In this document: one piece after another, positions 33,328-47,523 of the stretch | Position numbering within the stretch: the stretch's first letter is position 1 | Layout of the letters: each line of letters opens with the position of its first letter | Source: Muricea muricata | Taxonomy: Eukaryota; Cnidaria; Anthozoa; Malacalcyonacea; Plexauridae | Length of the DNA: 64,000 nt | Assembly: GCA_963855995.1 (NCBI GenBank) | Contig: OY979728.1 | Coordinates: forward strand, 7,241,330-7,305,329 | Direction: 5' to 3' | Made by a program: the position numbers and the translations under genes | The notes under the pieces: generated by a model | The model's input: the letters and a program-made list of their open reading frames with translations, nothing else | The model's database searches: none | Told to the model about the DNA's origin: nothing

Positions 33328-33650
33328 TTTTTTCGGCGCTCAAACAATCGAGATGAGCGAAATAACATGTTGAAATGAGAAACCTATAACTTGCTTGTAA
33401 ACTGAAAAGAAACGATCTTAGAACAATCAAAATCGCGTTTTAAGCGTTCTAGAAGCGATTTGAGCGTAAAAACAGGCTCAAATCACCAACTAAAAATTGC
33501 CGTCTTATATTGATCACGGCCCCGTTTTTGAGCTTAAAATGGTGTTTTTAGTGCTAAAGTGAACGAGTTAAGCGCATTGATGTACTACAATCACGGACCT
33601 AAAAGAGACCTTCTAAATGGAAATTGGAGAACTTAGCAAGTCAAGAATCA
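33328..33650 (+). repeat. Variant A monomer, example copy
   Basis: Diagnostic states: GCTTGTAAACTG, AATCAAAATCGCG, and an A/C-type beta end (TTGATCACGGCCCCGTTTTTGAGC). In this lineage the monomer starts TTTTTTCGG rather than TGTTTTCGG. It is the middle member of the E'-A-C trimer. Confidence 0.75.
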
Positions 33651-33973
33651 TGTTTTCGGCGCTCAAACCATCGAGATGAGCGAAATAACATGTTGAAATG
33701 AGAAACCTATAACTTGCTTGTAATTTGAAAAGAAACGATCTTAGAACCATTAAAATCGCGTTTTAAGCGTTCTAGAGGCGATTTGAGCGTAAAAACATGC
33801 TCAAATCACCAACTAAAAATTGCCGTCTTAAATCGATAAGGACGACGTTTTAGAGTTTAAAATGGTGTTTTCAGTGCTAAAGTGAACGAGTTAAGCGCAA
33901 TGATGTACTGCAATCACGGACCTAAAAGAGACCTTCTAAATGGAAAATGCACAACTTAGCAAATCGGGAATCA
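33651..33973 (+). repeat. Variant C monomer, example copy
   Basis: Diagnostic states: GCTTGTAATTTG in alpha, CATTAAAATCGCG, TTCTAGAGGCGATTT (palindrome broken by one base). A sublineage C2 has a 2-bp deletion (GAACCTAAAATCGCG) near 10318, 20323, 26334, 28917, 38591 and 47620. Confidence 0.78.
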
Positions 33974-34296
33974 TGTTTTCGGCGCTCAAACAACCGAAAT
34001 GAGCGAAATAACATGTTGAAATGAGAAACCCATAACTTGCTTGTAAACTGAAAAGAAACGATCTTAGAACCATCAAAATCGCGTTTTAAGCGTTCTAGAA
34101 GCGATTTGAGCGTAAAAACATTCGCTAATCACGAACTAAAATCTGCCGTCTTAGATCCATCACGGCCCCGTTTTAAAGCTTAAAGTGATGTTTTCAGTGC
34201 TAAAGTGAACGCGTTGAGCGCAATGATGTACTGCAATCACATATCTAAAAGAGACCTTCTAAATGGAAATTCCACAACTTAGCAAGTCGGGAATCA
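33974..34296 (+). repeat. Variant E' monomer, example copy
   Basis: Diagnostic states: CAAACAACCGAAATGAGCG, AACCCATAACTTGC, CATCAAAATCGCG, ACATTCGCTAATCACG, TTAGATCCATCACGG, AAGTGATG and CAATCACATATC in gamma. It is the first member of the dominant E'-A-C trimer. Confidence 0.78.
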
Positions 34297-34802
34297 TTTT
34301 TTCGGCGCTCAAACAATCGAGATGAGCGAAATAACATGTTGAAATGAGAAACCTATAACTTGCTTGTAAACTGAAAAGAAACGATCTTAGAACAATCAAA
34401 ATCGCGTTTTAAGCGTTCTAGAAGCGATTTGAGCGTAAAAACATGCTCAAATCACCAACTAAAAATTGCCGTCTTAAATTGATCACGGCCCCGTTTTTGA
34501 GCTTAAAATGGTGTTTTTAGTGCTAAAGTGAACGAGTTAAGCGCATTGATGTACTGCAATCACGCACCTAAAAGAGACCTTCTAAATGGAAATTGGAGAA
34601 CTTAGCAAGTCAAGAATCATGTTTTCGGCGCTCAAACCATCGAGATGAGCGAAATAGCATGTTGAAATGAGAAACCTATAACTTGCTTGTAATTTGAAAA
34701 GAAACGATCTTAGAACCATTAAAATCGCGTTTTAAGCGTTCTAGAGGCGATTTGAGCGTAAAAACATGCTAAAATCACCAACTAAAAATTGCCGTCTTAA
34801 AT

Positions 34803-37800
34803 CGATAAGGACGACGTTTTAGAGCTTAAAATGGTGTTTTCAGTGCTAAAGTGAACGAGTTAAGCGCAATGATGTACTGCAATCACCGACCTAAAAGAGA
34901 CCTTCTAAATGGAAATTGCAGAACTTAGAAAGTCAAGAATCATGTTTTCGGCGCTCAAACCATCGAGATGAGCGAAATAACATGTTGAAATGAGAAACCT
35001 ATAACTTACTTGTAAGCTGAAAATAAACGATCTTAGAACCTTCAAAATCCCGTTTTAAGCGTTCTAGAAGCGATTTAAGCGTAAAAACATGCTCAAACCA
35101 CCAACTAAAAATTGCCGTCTTAAATCGATAAGCACGACGTTTTAGAGCTTAAAATGGCGTTTTCAGTGCTAAAGTGAACGAGTTAAGCGCAATGATGTAC
35201 TGCAATCACGGACCTAAAAGAGACCTTCTAAATGGAAAATGCACAACTAAGCAAGTCGGGAATCATGTTTTCGGCGCTCAAACCATCGAGATGAGCGAAA
35301 TAACATGTTGAAATGAGAAACCTATAACTTGCTTGTAAACTGAAAAGAAACGATCTTAGAACCATCAACATCGCGTTTTAAGCGTTCTACAAGCGATTTG
35401 AGCGTAAAAACATTCGCTAATCACGAACTAAAATCTGCCGTCTTAGATCGATCACGGCCCCGTTTTAAAGCTTAAAATGGTGTTTTCATTGCTAAAGTGA
35501 ACGAGTTAAGCGCAATGATGTACTCCAATCACCGACCTAAAAGAGACCTTCTAAATGGAAATTGCAGAACTTAGCAAGTCAAGAATCATGTTTTCGGCGC
35601 TCAAACCATCGAGATGAGCGAAATAACATGTTGAAATGAGAAACCTATAACTTACTTGTAAGCTGAAAATAAACGATCTTAGAACCTTCAAAATCCCGTT
35701 TTAAGCGTTCTAGAAGCGATCTGAGCGTAAAAACATGCTCAAATCACCAACTAAAAATTACCGTCTTAAACCGATAAGGACGACGTTTTAGAGCTTAAAA
35801 TGGTGTTTTCAGTGCTAAAGTGAACGAGTTAAGCGCATTGATGTACTGCAATCACCGACCTAAAAGAGACCTTCTAAATGGAAATTGCAGAACTTAGCAA
35901 GTCAAGAATCATGTTTTCGGCGCTCAAACCATCGAGATGAGCGAAATAACATGTTGAAATAAGAAACCTATAACTTACTTGTAAGCTGAAAATAAACGAT
36001 CTTAGAACCTTCAAAATCCCGTTTTAACCGTTCTAGAAGCGATTTGAGCGTAAAAACAGGCTCAAATCACCAACTAAAAATTGCCGTCTTAAATTGATCA
36101 CGGCCCCGTTTTTGAGCTTAAAATGGTGTTTTTAGTGCTAAAGTGAACGAGTTAAGCGCATTGATGTACTACAATCACGGACCTAAAAGAGACCTTCTAA
36201 ATGGAAATTGGAGAACTTAGCAAGTCAAGAATCATGTTTTCGGCGCTCAAACCATCGAGATGAGCGAAATAACATGTTGAAATGAGAAACCTATAACTTG
36301 CTTGTAATTTGAAAAGAAACGATCTTAGAACCATTAAAATCGCGTTTTAAGCGTTCTAGAGGCGATTTGAGCGTAAAAACATGCTCAAATCACCAGCTAA
36401 AAATTGCCGTCTTAAATCGATAAGGACGACGTTTTAGAGTTTAAAATGGTGTTTTCAGTGCTAAAGTGAACGAGTTAAGCGCAATGATGTACTGCAATCA
36501 CGGACCTAAAAGAGACATTCTAAATGGAAAATGCACAACTTAGCAAATCGGGAATCATGTTTTCGGCGCTCAAACAACTGAAATGAGCGAAATAACATGT
36601 TGAAATGAGAAACCCATAACTTGCTTGTAAACTGAAAAGAAACGATCTTAGAACCATCAAAATCGCGTTTTAAGCGTTCTAGAAGCGATTTGAGCGTAAA
36701 AACATTCGCTAATCACGAACTAAAATCTGCCGTCTTAGATCCATCACGGGCCCGTTTTAAAGCTTAAAGTGATGTTTTCAGTGCTAAAGTGAACGCGTTG
36801 AGCGCAATGATGTACTGCAATCACATATCTAAAAGAGACCTTCTAAATGGAAATTCCACAACTTAGCAAGTCGGGAATCATTTTTTCGGCGCTCAAACAA
36901 TCGAGATGAGCGAAATAACATGTTGAAATGAGAAACCTATAACTTGCTTGTAAACTGAAAAGAAACGATCTTAGAACAATCAAAATCGCGTTTTAAGCGT
37001 TCTAGAAGCGATTTGAGCGTAAAAACAGGCTCAAATCACCAACTAAAAATTGCCGTCTTATATTGATCACGGCCCCGTTTTTGAGCTTAAAATGGTGTTT
37101 TTAGTGCTAAAGTGAACGAGTTAAGCGCATTGATGTACTACAATCACGGACCTAAAAGAGACCTTCTAAATGGAAATTGGAGAACTTAGCAAGTCAAGAA
37201 TCATGTTTTCGGCGCTCAAACCATCGAGATGAGCGAAATAACATGTTGAAATGAGAAACCTATAACTTGCTTGTAATTTGAAAAGAAACGATCTTAGAAC
37301 CATTAAAATCGCGTTTTAAGCGTTCTAGAGGCGATTTGAGCGTAAAAACATGCTCAAATCACCAACTAAAAATTGCCGTCTTAAATCGATAAGGACGACG
37401 TTTTAGAGTTTAAAATGGTGTTTTCAGTGCTAAAGTGAACGAGTTAAGCGCAATGATGTACTGCAATCACGGACCTAAAAGAGACCTTCTAAATGGAAAA
37501 TGCACAACTTAGCAAATCGGGAATCATGTTTTCGGCGCTCAAACAACCGAAATGAGCGAAATAACATGTTGAAATGAGAAACCCATAACTTGCTTGTAAA
37601 CTGAAAAGAAACGATCTTAGAACCATCAAAATCGCGTTTTAAGCGTTCTAGAAGCGATTTGAGCGTAAAAACATTCGCTAATCACGAACTAAAATCTGCC
37701 GTCTTAGATCCATCACGGCCCCGTTTTAAAGCTTAAAGTGATGTTTTCAGTGCTAAAGTGAACGCGTTGAGCGCAATGATGTACTGCAATCACATATCTA

Positions 37801-38355
37801 AAAGAGACCTTCTAAATGGAAATTCCACAACTTAGCAAGTCGGGAATCATTTTTTCGGCGCTCAAACAATCGAGATGAGCGAAATAACATGTTGAAATGA
37901 GAAACCTATAACTTGCTTGTAAACTGAAAAGAAACGATCTTAGAACAATCAAAATCGCGTTTTAAGCGTTCTAGAAGCGATTTGAGCGTAAAAACATGCT
38001 CAAATCACCAACTAAAAATTGCCGTCTTAAATTGATCACGGCCCCGTTTTTGAGCTTAAAATGGTGTTTTTAGTGCTAAAGTGAACGAGTTAAGCGCATT
38101 GATGTACTGCAATCACGCACCTAAAAGAGACCTTCTAAATGGAAATTGGAGAACTTAGCAAGTCAAGAATCATGTTTTCGGCGCTCAAACCATCGAGATG
38201 AGCGAAATAGCATGTTGAAATGAGAAACCTATAACTTGCTTGTAATTTGAAAAGAAACGATCTTAGAACCATTAAAATCGCGTTTTAAGCGTTCTAGAGG
38301 CGATTTGAGCGTAAAAACATGCTAAAATCACCAACTAAAAATTGCCGTCTTAAAT
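34803..38355 (+). repeat. 11-monomer HOR, 3553 bp, copy 2
   Basis: Second copy of the preceding block, immediately adjacent and in the same orientation. Similarity continues to about 38413, where TTGAGCGC replaces TTAAGCGC. Its 3' half holds two E'-A-C trimers (36558-38495), so a 969-bp repeat is nested inside the 3553-bp repeat. Confidence 0.83.
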
Positions 38356-38495
38356 CGATAAGGACGACGTTTTAGAGCTTAAAATGGTGTTTTCAGTGCT
38401 AAAGTGAACGAGTTGAGCGCAATGATGTACTGCAATCACGGACCTAAAAGAGACCTTCTAAATGGAAATTGAAGAACTTAGCAAGTCAAGAATCA

Positions 38496-40980
38496 TGTTT
38501 TCGGCGCTCAAAGCATCGAGATGAGCGAAATAACATGTTGAAATGAGAAACCTATAACTTGCTTGTAATTTGAAAAGAAACGATCTTAGAACCTAAAATC
38601 GCGTTTTAAGCGTTCTAGAGGCGATTTGAGCGTAAAAACATGCTCAAATCACCAACTAAAAATTGCCGTCTTAAATCGATAAGGACGACGTTTTAGAGCT
38701 TAAAATGGTGTTTTCAGTGCTAAAGTGAACGAGTTGAGCGCAATGATGTACTGCAATCACCGACCTAAAAGAGACCTTCTAAATGGAAAATGCACAACTA
38801 AGTAAGTCGAGAATCATGTTTTCGGCGCTCAAACCATCGAGATGAGCGAAATAACATGTTGAAATGAGAAACCAATAATTTGCTTGTAAACTGAAAAGGA
38901 ACGATCTTAGAACCTTTAACATCGCGTTTTAAGCGTTCTAGAAGCGATCTGAGCGTCAAACCATGCTCAAATCACTAACTGAAAATTGCCGTTTTATATC
39001 GATCACGGCCCCGTTTTAAAGGTTAAAATGATGTTTTCAGTGCTAAAGTGAACGCGTTGAGCGCAATGATGTACTGCAATCGCGGACCTAAAAGAGACCT
39101 TCTAAATGGAAATTGCACATTTTAGCAAGTCGGGAATCATTTTTTCGGCGCTCAAACCATCGAGATGAGCGAATAACATGTTGAAATGAGAAACCTATAA
39201 CTTGCTTGTAAACTGAAAAGAAACGATCTTAGAACAATCAAAATCGCGTTTTAAGCTTTCTAGAAGCGATTTGAGCGTAAAAACATGCTCAAATCACCAA
39301 CTAAAAATTGCTGTCTTAAATTGATCACGGCCCCGTTTTAGAGCTTAAAATGGTGTTTTCAGTGCTAAAGTGAACGAGTTAAGCGCAATGATGTACTCCA
39401 ATCACCGACCTAAAAGAGATTTTCTAAATGGAAATTGCAGAACTTAGCAAGTCAAGAATCATGTTTTCGGCGCTCAAACCATCGAGATGAGCGAAATAAC
39501 ATGTTGAAATGAGAAACCTATAACTTACTTGTAAGCTGAAAATAAACGATCTTAGAACCTTCAAAATACCGTTTTAAGCGTTCTAGAAGCGATTTGAGCG
39601 TAAAAACATGCTCAAATCACCAACTAAAAATTGCCGTCTTAGATCGATAAGGACGACGTTTTAGAGCTTAAAATGGTGTTTTCAGTGCTAAAGTGAACGA
39701 GTTGAGCGCAATGATGTACTGCAATCACGGACCTAAAAGAGACCTTCTAAATGGAAAATGCACAACTAAGCAAGTCGGGAATCATGATTTCGGCGCTCAA
39801 ACCATCGAGACGAGCGAAATAACATGTTGAAATGAGAAACCTATAACTTGCTTGTAAACTGAAAAGAAACGATCTTAGAACCTTTAACATCGCGTTTTAA
39901 GCCTTCTAGAAGCGATCTGAGCGTCAAAACATGCTCAAATCACCAACTGAAAATTGCCGTCTTATATCGATCACGGCCCCGTTTTAAAGCTTAAAATGAT
40001 GTTTTCAGTGCTAAAGTGAACGCGTTGAGCGCAATGATGTACTGCAATCACGGACCTAAAAGAGACCTTCTAAATGGAAATTGCACATTTTAGCAAGTCG
40101 GGAATCATGTTTTCGGCGCTCAAACCAATGAGATGAGCGAAATAACATGTTGAATTGAGAAATCTATAACTTGCAGGTAAACTGAAAGGAAACGATCTTA
40201 GAACAATCAAAATCGCGTTTTAAGCGTTCTAGAAGCGATTTGAGCGTAAAAACATGCTCAAATCACCAACTAAAAATTGCCGTCTTAAATTGATCACGGC
40301 CCCGTTTTTGAGCTTAAAATGGTGTTTTTAGTGCTAAAGTGATCGAGTTAAGCGCATTGATGTACTGCAATCACGGACCTAAAAGAGACCTTCTAAATGG
40401 AAATTGAAGAACTTAGCAAGTCAAGAATCATGTTTTCGGCGCTCAAAGCATCGAGATGAGCGAAATAACATGTTGAAATGAGAAACCTATAACTTGCTTG
40501 TAAACTGAAAAGAAACGATCTTAGAACCATCAACATCGCGTTTTAAGCATTCTACAAGCGATTTGAGCGTAAAAACATTCGCTAATCACGAACTAAAATC
40601 TGCCGTCTTAGATCGATCACGGCCCCGTTTTAAAGCTTAAAATGATGTTTTCAGTGCTAAAGTGAACGCGTTGAGCGCAATGATGTACTGCAATCACGGA
40701 CCTAAAAGAGACCTTCTAAATAGAAATTCCACAACTTAGCAAGTCGGGAATCATTTTTTCGAAACCATCGAGATGAGCGAAATAACATGTTGAAATGAGA
40801 AACGTATAACTTGCTTGTAAACTGAAAAGAAACGATCTTAGAACAATCAAAATCGCGTTTTAAGCGTTCTAGAAGCGATCTGAGCGTAAAAACACGCTCA
40901 AATCACCAACTAAAAATTACCGTCTTAAACCGATAAGGACGACGTTTTAGAGCTTAAAATGGTGTTTTCAGTGCTAAAGT
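38496..40980 (+). repeat. Block C2-D-A-B-D-G..., recurring at 47524
   Basis: The same order returns at 47524-50010 with a 9028-bp shift (28 monomers less 16 bp of small deletions between them). Shared rare states include AAGTAAGTCGAG, the 1-bp deletion GAGCGAATAACATG (39173 and 48200), CATGATTTCGG with GAGACGAGCG, CCAATGAG, and the 6-bp-deleted monomer. Scattered substitutions, such as CAATAATTTGC against CTATAACTTGC, show that the copies have begun to drift. Confidence 0.7.
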
Positions 40981-43647
40981 GAACGAGTTAAGCGCAATGA
41001 TGTACTGCAATCACCGACCTAAAAGAGACCTTCTAAATGGAAATTGCAGAACTTAGCAAGTCAAGAATCATGTTTTCGGCGCTCAAACCATCGAGATGAG
41101 CGAAATAACATGTTGAAATGAGAAACCTATAACTTACTTGTAAGCTGAAAATAAACGATCTTAGAACCTTCAAAATCCCGTTTTAAGCGTTCTAGAAGCG
41201 ATTTAAGCGTAAAAACATGCTCAAACCACCAACTAAAAATTGCCGTCTTAAATCGATAAGCACGACGTTTTAGAGCTTAAAATGGCGTTTTCAGTGCTAA
41301 AGTGAACGAGTTAAGCGCAATGATGTACTGCAATCACGGACCTAAAAGAGACCTCCTAAATGGAAAATGCACAACTAAGCAAGTCGGGAATCATGTTTTC
41401 GGCGCTCAAACCATCGAGATGAGCGAAATAACATGTTGAAATGAGAAACCTATAACTTGCTTGTAAACTGAAAAGAAACGATCTTAGAACCATCAACATC
41501 GCGTTTTAAGCGTTCTACAAGCGATTTGAGCGTAAAAACATTCGCTAATCACGAACTAAAATCTGCCGTCTTAGATCGATCACGGCCCCGTTTTAAAGCT
41601 TAAAATGATGTTTTCAGTGCTAAAGTGAACGCGTTGAGCGCAATGATGTACTGCAATCACGGACCTAAAAGAGACCTTCTAAATAGAAATTCCACAACTT
41701 AGCAAGTCGGGAATCATTTTTTCGAAACCATCGAGATGAGCGAAATAACATGTTGAAATGAGAAACGTATAACTTGCTTGTAAACTGAAAAGAAACGATC
41801 TTAGAACAATCAAAATCGCGTTTTAAGCGTTCTAGAAGCGATTTGAGCGTAAAAACATGCTCAAATCACCAACTAAAAATTGTGTCTTAAATTGATCACG
41901 GCCCCGTTTTAGAGCTTAAAATGGTGTTTTCAGTGCTAAAGTGAACGAATTAAGCGCAATGATGTACTCCAATCACCGACCTAAAAGAGACCTTCTAAAT
42001 GGAAATTGCAGAACTTAGCAAGTCAAGAATCATGTTTTCGGCGCTCAAACTATCGAGATGAGCGAAATAACATGTTGAAATGAGAAACCTATAACTTACT
42101 TGTAAGCTGAAAATAAACGATCTTAGAACCTTCAAAATCCCGTTTTAACCGTTCTAGAAGCGATCTGAGCGTAAAAACACGCTCAAATCACCAACTAAAA
42201 ATTACCGTCTTAAACCGATAAGGACGACGTTTTAGAGCTTAAAATGGTGTTTTCAGTGCTAAAGTGAACGAGTCAAGCGCAATGATGTACTGCAATCACC
42301 GACCTAAAAGAGACCTTCTAAATGGAAATTGCAGAACTTAGAAAGTCAAGAATCATGTTTTCGGCGCTCAAACCATCGAGATGAGCGAAATAACATGTTG
42401 AAATGAGAAACCTATAACTTACTTGTAAGCTGAAAATAAACGATCTTAGAACCTTCAAAATCCCGTTTTAAGCGTTCTAGAAGCGATTTAAGCGTAAAAA
42501 CATGCTCAAACCACCAACTAAAAATTGCCGTCTTAAATCGATAAGCACGACGTTTTAGAGCTTAAAATGGCGTTTTCAGTGCTAAAGTGAACGAGTTAAG
42601 CGCAATGATGTACTGCAATCACGGACCTAAAAGAGACCTTCTAAATGGAAAATGCACAACTAAGCAAGTCGGGAATCATGTTTTCGGCGCTCAAACCATC
42701 GAGATGAGCGAAATAACATGTTGAAATGAGAAACCTATAACTTGCTTGTAAACTGAAAAGAAACGATCTTAGAACCATCAACATCGCGTTTTAAGCGTTC
42801 TACAAGCGATTTGAGCGTAAAAACATTCGCTAATCACGAACTAAAATCTGCCGTCTTAGATCGATCACGGCCCCGTTTTAAAGCTTAAAATGGTGTTTTC
42901 ATTGCTAAAGTGAACGAGTTAAGCGCAATGATGTACTCCAATCACCGACCTAAAAGAGACCTTCTAAATGGAAATTGCAGAACTTAGCAAGTCAAGAATC
43001 ATGTTTTCGGCGCTCAAACCATCGAGATGAGCGAAATAACATGTTGAAATGAGAAACCTATAACTTACTTGTAAGCTGAAAATAAACGATCTTAGAACCT
43101 TCAAAATCCCGTTTTAAGCGTTCTAGAAGCGATCTGAGCGTAAAAACATGCTCAAATCACCAACTAAAAATTACCGTCTTAAACCGATAAGGACGACGTT
43201 TTAGAGCTTAAAATGGTGTTTTCAGTGCTAAAGTGAACGAGTTAAGCGCATTGATGTACTGCAATCACCGACCTAAAAGAGACCTTCTAAATGGAAATTG
43301 CAGAACTTAGCAAGTCAAGAATCATGTTTTCGGCGCTCAAACCATCGAGATGAGCGAAATAACATGTTGAAATAAGAAACCTATAACTTACTTGTAAGCT
43401 GAAAATAAACGATCTTAGAACCTTCAAAATCCCGTTTTAACCGTTCTAGAAGCGATTTGAGCGTAAAAACATGCTCAAACCACCAACTAAAAATTGCCGT
43501 CTTAAATCGATAAGCACGACGTTTTAGAGCTTAAAATGGTGTTTTCAGTGCTAAAGTGAACGAGATAAGCGCAATGATGTACTGCAATCACGGACCTAAA
43601 AGAGACCTTCTAAATGGAAAATGCACAACTTAGCAAATCGGGAATCA

Positions 43648-46600
43648 TGTTTTCGGCGCTCAAACAACCGAAATGAGCGAAATAACATGTTGAAATGAGA
43701 AACCCATAACTTGCTTGTAAACTGAAAAGAAACGATCTTAGAACCATCAAAATCGCGTTTTAAGCGTTCTAGAAGCGATTTGAGCGTAAAAACATTCGCT
43801 AATCACGAACTAAAATCTGCCGTCTTAGATCCATTACGGCCCCGTTTCAAAGCTTAAAGTGATGTTTTCAGTGCTAAAGTGAACGCGTTGAGCGCAATGA
43901 TGTACTGCAATCACATATCTAAAAGAGACCTTCTAAATGGAAATTCCACAACTTAGCAAGTCGGGAATCATTTTTTCGGCGCTCAAACAATCGAGATGAG
44001 CGAAATAACATGTTGAAATGAGAAACCTATAACTTGCTTGTAAACTGAAAAGAAACGATCTTAGAACAATCAAAATCGCGTTTTAAGCGTTCTAGAAGCG
44101 ATTTGAGCGTAAAAACAAGCTTAAATCACCAACTAAAAATTGCCGTCTTAAATTGATCACGGCCCCGTTTTTGAGCTTAAAATGGTGTTTTTAGTGCTAA
44201 AGTGAACGAGTTAAGCGCATTGATGTACTACAATCACGGACCTAAAAGAGACCTTCTAAATGGAAATTGGAGAACTTAGCAAGTCAAGAATCATGTTTTC
44301 GGCGCTCAAACCATCGAGATGAGCGAAATAACATGTTGAAATGACAAACCTATAACTTGCTTGTAATTTGAAAAGAAACGATCTTAGAACCATTAAAATC
44401 GCGTTTTAAGCGTTCTAGAGGCGATTTGAGCGTAAAAACATGCTCAAATCACCAGCTAAAAATTGCCGTCTTAAATCGATAAGGACGACGTTTTAGAGTT
44501 TAAAATGGTGTTTTCAGTGCTAAAGTGAACGAGTTAAGCGCAATGATGTACTGCAATCACGGACCTAAAAGAGACATTCTAAATGGAAAATGCACAACTT
44601 AGCAAATCGGGAATCATGTTTTCGGCGCTCAAACAACCGAAATGAGCGAAATAACATGTTGAAATGAGAAACCCATAACTTGCTTGTAAACTGAAAAGAA
44701 ACGATCTTAGAACCATCAAAATCGCGTTTTAAGCGTTCTAGAAGCGATTTGAGCGTAAAAACATTCGCTAATCACGAACTAAAATCTGCCGTCTTAGATC
44801 CATCACGGCCCCGTTTTAAAGCTTAAAGTGATGTTTTCAGTGCTAAAGTGAACGCGTTGAGCGCAATGATGTACTGCAATCACATATCTAAAAGAGACCT
44901 TCTAAATGGAAATTCCACAACTTAGCAAGTCGGGAATCATTTTTTCGGCGCTCAAACAATCGAGATGAGCGAAATAACATGTTGAAATGAGAAACCTATA
45001 ACTTGCTTGTAAACTGAAAAGAAACGATCTTAGAACAATCAAAATCGCGTTTTAAGCGTTCTAGAAGCGATTTGAGCGTAAAAACAGGCTCAAATCACCA
45101 ACTAAAAATTGCCGTCTTATATTGATCACGGCCCCGTTTTTGAGCTTAAAATGGTGTTTTTAGTGCTAAAGTGAACGAGTTAAGCGCATTGATGTACTAC
45201 AATCACGGACCTAAAAGAGACCTTCTAAATGGAAATTGGAGAACTTAGCAAGTCAAGAATCATGTTTTCGGCGCTCAAACCATCGAGATGAGCGAAATAA
45301 CATGTTGAAATGAGAAACCTATAACTTGCTTGTAATTTGAAAAGAAACGATCTTAGAACCATTAAAATCGCGTTTTAAGCGTTCTAGAGGCGATTTGAGC
45401 GTAAAAACATGCTCAAATCACCAACTAAAAATTGCCGTCTTAAATCGATAAGGACGACGTTTTAGAGTTTAAAATGGTGTTTTCAGTGCTAAAGTGAACG
45501 AGTTAAGCGCAATGATGTACTGCAATCACGGACCTAAAAGAGACCTTCTAAATGGAAAATGCACAACTTAGCAAATCGGGAATCATGTTTTCGGCGCTCA
45601 AACAACCGAAATGAGCGAAATAACATGTTGAAATGAGAAACCCATAACTTGCTTGTAAACTGAAAAGAAACGATCTTAGAACCATCAAAATCGCGTTTTA
45701 AGCGTTCTAGAAGCGATTTGAGCGTAAAAACATTCGCTAATCACGAACTAAAATCTGCCGTCTTAGATCCATCACGGCCCCGTTTTAAAGCTTAAAGTGA
45801 TGTTTTCAGTGCTAAAGTGAACGCGTTGAGCGCAATGATGTACTGCAATCACATATCTAAAAGAGACCTTCTAAATGGAAATTCCACAACTTAGCAAGTC
45901 GGGAATCATTTTTTCGGCGCTCAAACAATCGAGATGAGCGAAATAACATGTTGAAATGAGAAACCTATAACTTGCTTGTAAACTGAAAAGAAACGATCTT
46001 AGAACAATCAAAATCGCGTTTTAAGCGTTCTAGAAGCGATTTGAGCGTAAAAACATGCTCAAATCACCAACTAAAAATTGCCGTCTTAAATTGATCACGG
46101 CCCCGTTTTTGAGCTTAAAATGGTGTTTTTAGTGCTAAAGTGAACGAGTTAAGCGCATTGATGTACTGCAATCACGCACCTAAAAGAGACCTTCTAAATG
46201 GAAATTGGAGAACTTAGCAAGTCAAGAATCATGTTTTCGGCGCTCAAACCATCGAGATGAGCGAAATAACATGTTGAAATGAGAAACCTATAACTTGCTT
46301 GTAATTTGAAAAGAAACGATCTTAGAACCATTAAAATCGCGTTTTAAGCGTTCTAGAGGCGATTTGAGCGTAAAAACATGCTAAAATCACCAACTAAAAA
46401 TTGCCGTCTTAAATCGATAAGGACGACGTTTTAGAGCTTAAAATGGTGTTTTCAGTGCTAAAGTGAACGAGTTGAGCGCAATGATGTACTGCAATCACGG
46501 ACCTAAAAGAGACCTTCTAAATGGAAAATGCACAACTTAGCAAATCGGGAATCATGTTTTCGGCGCTCAAACAACCGAAATGAGCGAAATAACATGTTGA

Positions 46601-47523
46601 AATGAGAAACCCATAACTTGCTTGTAAACTGAAAAGAAACGATCTTAGAACCATCAAAATCGCGTTTTAAGCGTTCTAGAAGCGATTTGAGCGTAAAAAC
46701 ATTCGCTAATCACGAACTAAAATCTGCCGTCTTAGATCCATCACGGCCCCGTTTTAAAGCTTAAAGTGATGTTTTCAGTGCTAAAGTGAACGCGTTGAGC
46801 GCAATGATGTACTGCAATCACATATCTAAAAGAGACCTTCTAAATGGAAATTCCACAACTTAGCAAGTCGGGAATCATTTTTTCGGCGCTCAAACAATCG
46901 AGATGAGCGAAATAACATGTTGAAATGAGAAACCTATAACTTGCTTGTAAACTGAAAAGAAACGATCTTAGAACAATCAAAATCGCGTTTTAAGCGTTCT
47001 AGAAGCGATTTGAGCGTAAAAACATGCTCAAATCACCAACTAAAAATTGCCGTCTTAAATTGATCACGGCCCCGTTTTTGAGCTTAAAATGGTGTTTTTA
47101 GTGCTAAAGTGAACGAGTTAAGCGCATTGATGTACTGCAATCACGCACCTAAAAGAGACCTTCTAAATGGAAATTGGAGAACTTAGCAAGTCAAGAATCA
47201 TGTTTTCGGCGCTCAAACCATCGAGATGAGCGAAATAACATGTTGAAATGAGAAACCTATAACTTGCTTGTAATTTGAAAAGAAACGATCTTAGAACCAT
47301 TAAAATCGCGTTTTAAGCGTTCTAGAGGCGATTTGAGCGTAAAAACATGCTAAAATCACCAACTAAAAATTGCCGTCTTAAATCGATAAGGACGACGTTT
47401 TAGAGCTTAAAATGGTGTTTTCAGTGCTAAAGTGAACGAGTTGAGCGCAATGATGTACTGCAATCACGGACCTAAAAGAGACCTTCTAAATGGAAATTGA
47501 AGAACTTAGCAAGTCAAGAATCA
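43648..47523 (+). repeat. E'-A-C trimer HOR, 969 bp, four tandem copies
   Basis: Monomer starts run 43648, 43971, 44294, 44617 and so on to 47201 in strict E', A, C order for twelve monomers, 3876 bp. The units differ by point states (AACAAGCTT, AACAGGCTC or AACATGCTC; CAGCTAAAA or CAACTAAAA; CACGCACC or CACGGACC). Some of these are shared with units at 32-38 kb, so exchange has moved whole trimers. Confidence 0.8.

Larger units (their letters stand above)
31250..34802 (+). repeat. 11-monomer HOR, 3553 bp, copy 1
   Basis: Tandemly repeated at 34803-38355 with an exact 3553-bp shift (11 x 323). Rare markers CTTAGAAAGTC (31371 and 34924), CAGCTAAAAA (32841 and 36394), TCACGGGCCC (33191 and 36744), CACGCACC, GAAATAGCATG and GCTAAAATCACC all coincide, and I saw no difference. 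Monomer order is B-E-B-B-C-E'-A-C-E'-A-C from 31390. The left limit is set by the C/T difference just before 31250. Confidence 0.83.
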
